This document shows, in pieces, positions 62,687 to 64,000 of a stretch of 64,000 nt of DNA. Source of the DNA: Cohnella lubricantis (GTDB lineage: Bacteria; Bacillota; Bacilli; Paenibacillales; Paenibacillaceae); contig NZ_JACJVN010000021.1 in assembly GCF_014212015.1 (NCBI RefSeq), positions 555 to 64,554 of the forward strand. The letters are read 5' to 3'. Position 1 is the stretch's first letter, and every line of letters starts with the position of its first letter. The notes beneath the pieces are model-generated. The model was not told where the DNA came from. It searched no databases and saw nothing but the letters and a program-made list of their open reading frames with translations. Made by a program: the position numbers and the translations under genes.

Positions 62687-62702
62687 GCCCCAGCCGCCCC
62701 TC

Positions 62703-62768
62703 AGTTGCCTCTTAGTTGCCTCTTAGTTGCCCCTCATCTTCCCCTCATCTTCCCCTCAGTTGCCCCTC
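62703..62768. repeat. 11-bp tandem repeat crossing a gene end
   Basis: Six units: AGTTGCCTCTT twice, AGTTGCCCCTC, ATCTTCCCCTC twice, AGTTGCCCCTC. The last contains the stop codon of the minus-strand oxidoreductase. Confidence 0.85.
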
Positions 62769-63733
62769 AGCATCTCCAACGTTCTCTGGACCTCGAGTCC
62801 TTCGCGGAAGGTGATCAGGTCGTGATGGTCGCCTCGAATGGCTCTGGCTACATGATCGACCAGCTCGAGAAGATGGTCATGCTGCTCCAGGGCAAGTTCC
62901 GTGAAGTCTTCTTCGGCGCGGCCAATTCGCAGGCCAGACCAATCGATCAACTGAGCGGTTCCCTCGCTGCCGTAGATCGTGAGGGACGCTTCTTCCTTGA
63001 CGCCCGCCTGGCTTAATCCGTCGATCAGCACCGGAATCGGGTCATTCCCGCCGTCCGTCAATGCCATCCACGCGGTAATGCCGGTCTCGCACGCCTCGGA
63101 GTCGGCGGGATACTCTACCCGGGTGATGATCTCGCCGGCCTTGCCGAAGCATCGATGCGCGAGCTGGAGGAAGTGCGGAAGCACTTCCCTTACGAATCCG
63201 CCTTGCTCCCGGGAGGATATCCACGAATTGCGCTGCCAAGAACGCGGCCATTGCGGGAAATGGGCTTTGATCGCGATCTTGCGAATAGCGCCGAGCTTCC
63301 CTTCCCGAACCAGATTCAGAAGCGCTCTGCCGGAAGGCCGATAATAGGTAGGGAAATTCATCGCATGAACCACGCCGGCCCGGTCGGCTGCCGCCAGCAT
63401 CTCCTCGGCTTCCTCGACCGAATTGGCAAGAGGCTTCTCGCAGAGAAGATGCTTCCCGGCGCGCAGAATATCCAAAGCTATCGCATGGTGATGCTTCGGG
63501 GGAACGGCGAGGTAGATCAGGTCGACCTGTTCTCTCTCCAGCAGGGACCGATAATCGCTGTAAGCGGCAACCCCTTCGCTTGAACCCAGGTGGCTGTGCA
63601 GTAAATCAAGGTTCTGTTCGCAAAGCGCGGCGACCTCCATGGCAGGGTGAGCGTCCAAAGCCTGTTTGACCTTGCTGCCGACGCTGCCTAATCCAATGAT
63701 GCCGACTTTGATCTGATCCATGTCCATCTCCAT
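62756..63733 (-). CDS. Gfo/Idh/MocA-family oxidoreductase
   Basis: This 325-residue NAD(P)-dependent enzyme has the Rossmann start KVGIIGLGSVGSKV (about residues 7-20) and CEKPLANSVEEAEE (about 98-111) with the family EKP lysine. The C-terminal half is the substrate domain (GGFVREVLPHFLQL with the catalytic-region His). Substrate is probably a sugar or inositol derivative. GGAGG precedes ATG 63733. It is divergent from a LysR gene, which may regulate it. Confidence 0.9.
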   Translation of the reverse strand: MEMDMDQIKVGIIGLGSVGSKVKQALDAHPAMEVAALCEQNLDLLHSHLGSSEGVAAYSDYRSLLEREQVDLIYLAVPPKHHHAIALDILRAGKHLLCEKPLANSVEEAEEMLAAADRAGVVHAMNFPTYYRPSGRALLNLVREGKLGAIRKIAIKAHFPQWPRSWQRNSWISSREQGGFVREVLPHFLQLAHRCFGKAGEIITRVEYPADSEACETGITAWMALTDGGNDPIPVLIDGLSQAGVKEEASLTIYGSEGTAQLIDWSGLRIGRAEEDFTELALEQHDHLLELVDHVARAIRGDHHDLITFREGLEVQRTLEMLRGN

Positions 63734-63836
63734 ATGCGTATGCCTCCGACTTATTTAATAGATAGGCTCAATGTAAGAAGATAGGTCCATTGTAAGACGC
63801 TCCTTTCCATTAGACAAATTAATGTTTATAATCCAG

Positions 63837-63858
63837 ATAATTAGATTTACTAATTGAT
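63837..63858. promoter_or_regulatory. Possible LysR operator and promoter region
   Basis: ATAATTAG-ATTTA-CTAATTGAT is a dyad of LysR-box type between the divergent genes. A TATAAT -10 (63827-63832) with TTTCCA 17 bases upstream reads rightward. Confidence 0.5.
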
Positions 63859-63881
63859 AAATGGTGAAAAGGGTGAATCGG

Positions 63882-64000
63882 TTGACTCTTCTTCAAGCAC
63901 GCGTCTTCCTTGCCATTGCGCGCAGCGGAAGCATCACCAAAGCGGGGGATCAGCTTAATCTCACGCAATCCGCCGTCAGTCAGCATCTCGCTTCGCTGGA
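63882..64000 (+). CDS. LysR-family transcriptional regulator, cut by window end
   Basis: Only the first ~39 residues are present: TLLQARVFLAIARSGSITKA followed by GDQLNLTQSAVSQHLASL, a clear LysR helix-turn-helix. I favour TTG 63882 with AAGGG eight bases upstream; an in-frame ATG at 63861 has no such site. It probably regulates the divergent oxidoreductase. Confidence 0.8.
   Translation, partial: MTLLQARVFLAIARSGSITKAGDQLNLTQSAVSQHLASL

Overview
The window is a GC-rich (about 60%) Gram-positive, spore-former-type chromosome. I read it as a Paenibacillaceae genome such as Paenibacillus or Cohnella. The evidence is an alpha/beta-type small acid-soluble spore protein, a DUF1540 protein, a Bacillus-type quinol oxidase qoxABCD, strong AGGAGG ribosome-binding sites with frequent TTG/GTG starts, near-consensus sigma-A promoters, a purine riboswitch and many intrinsic terminators. 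I saw no rRNA, tRNA, insertion sequence, prophage, CRISPR array or replication origin. This looks like core chromosome with scattered accessory cassettes.

Layout. 0-20 kb: AraC regulator, spore protein, DUF3900-like protein, membrane alpha/beta hydrolase, nitroreductase, TetM/EF-G-like GTPase, YqkD-like hydrolase, a MarR-MMPL transporter operon, a PAS-GGDEF cyclase, fumarase, aldose 1-epimerase and a CPA1 Na+/H+ antiporter. 20-34 kb: pirin, DUF1540 protein, PurT, a GNAT enzyme, then two terminal oxidases. The first is a ba3-type cytochrome c oxidase (IIa-II-I); the second is an aa3-600-type menaquinol oxidase (qoxABCD). Between them lie a MarR regulator and a DUF1700/DUF4097 pair, and after them a CDF metal exporter and a CcdC-like protein. 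34-40 kb: a three-gene operon (circularly permuted ATP-grasp, alpha-E, transglutaminase) with its own promoter, followed by a guanine-class purine riboswitch in front of a COG2509-type FAD-dependent oxidoreductase. 40-46 kb: a complete oligopeptide ABC transporter (oppABCDF). 46-64 kb: DsbA-like protein, aldo/keto reductase, Rrf2-thioredoxin pair, a membrane GGDEF cyclase with a lipoprotein, YchF, a stalk-domain protein, MarR with divergent YhgE/Pip protein, LysR with divergent EamA exporter, prfA, prmC with an odd N-terminus, and a Gfo/Idh/MocA enzyme divergent from a LysR gene cut by the window end.

How it fits together. Several units pair a regulator with a target across a readable operator: MarR/MMPL, MarR/YhgE with two 13-bp palindromes, and Rrf2/thioredoxin with a perfect dyad on the -10. 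Respiration (ba3, qox, fumarase) and redox or electrophile defence (nitroreductase, pirin, AKR, thioredoxin, FAD oxidoreductase) are over-represented.

Most notable: (1) the riboswitch, whose terminator appears to use aptamer strands and so looks like an ON switch; (2) three unrelated intergenic repeat families that all have a ~51-bp period; (3) a 15-bp minisatellite coding 16 pentapeptides at the start of PrmC; (4) a structured leader with terminator before the CDF gene; and (5) the uncharacterised ATP-grasp/alpha-E/transglutaminase operon.
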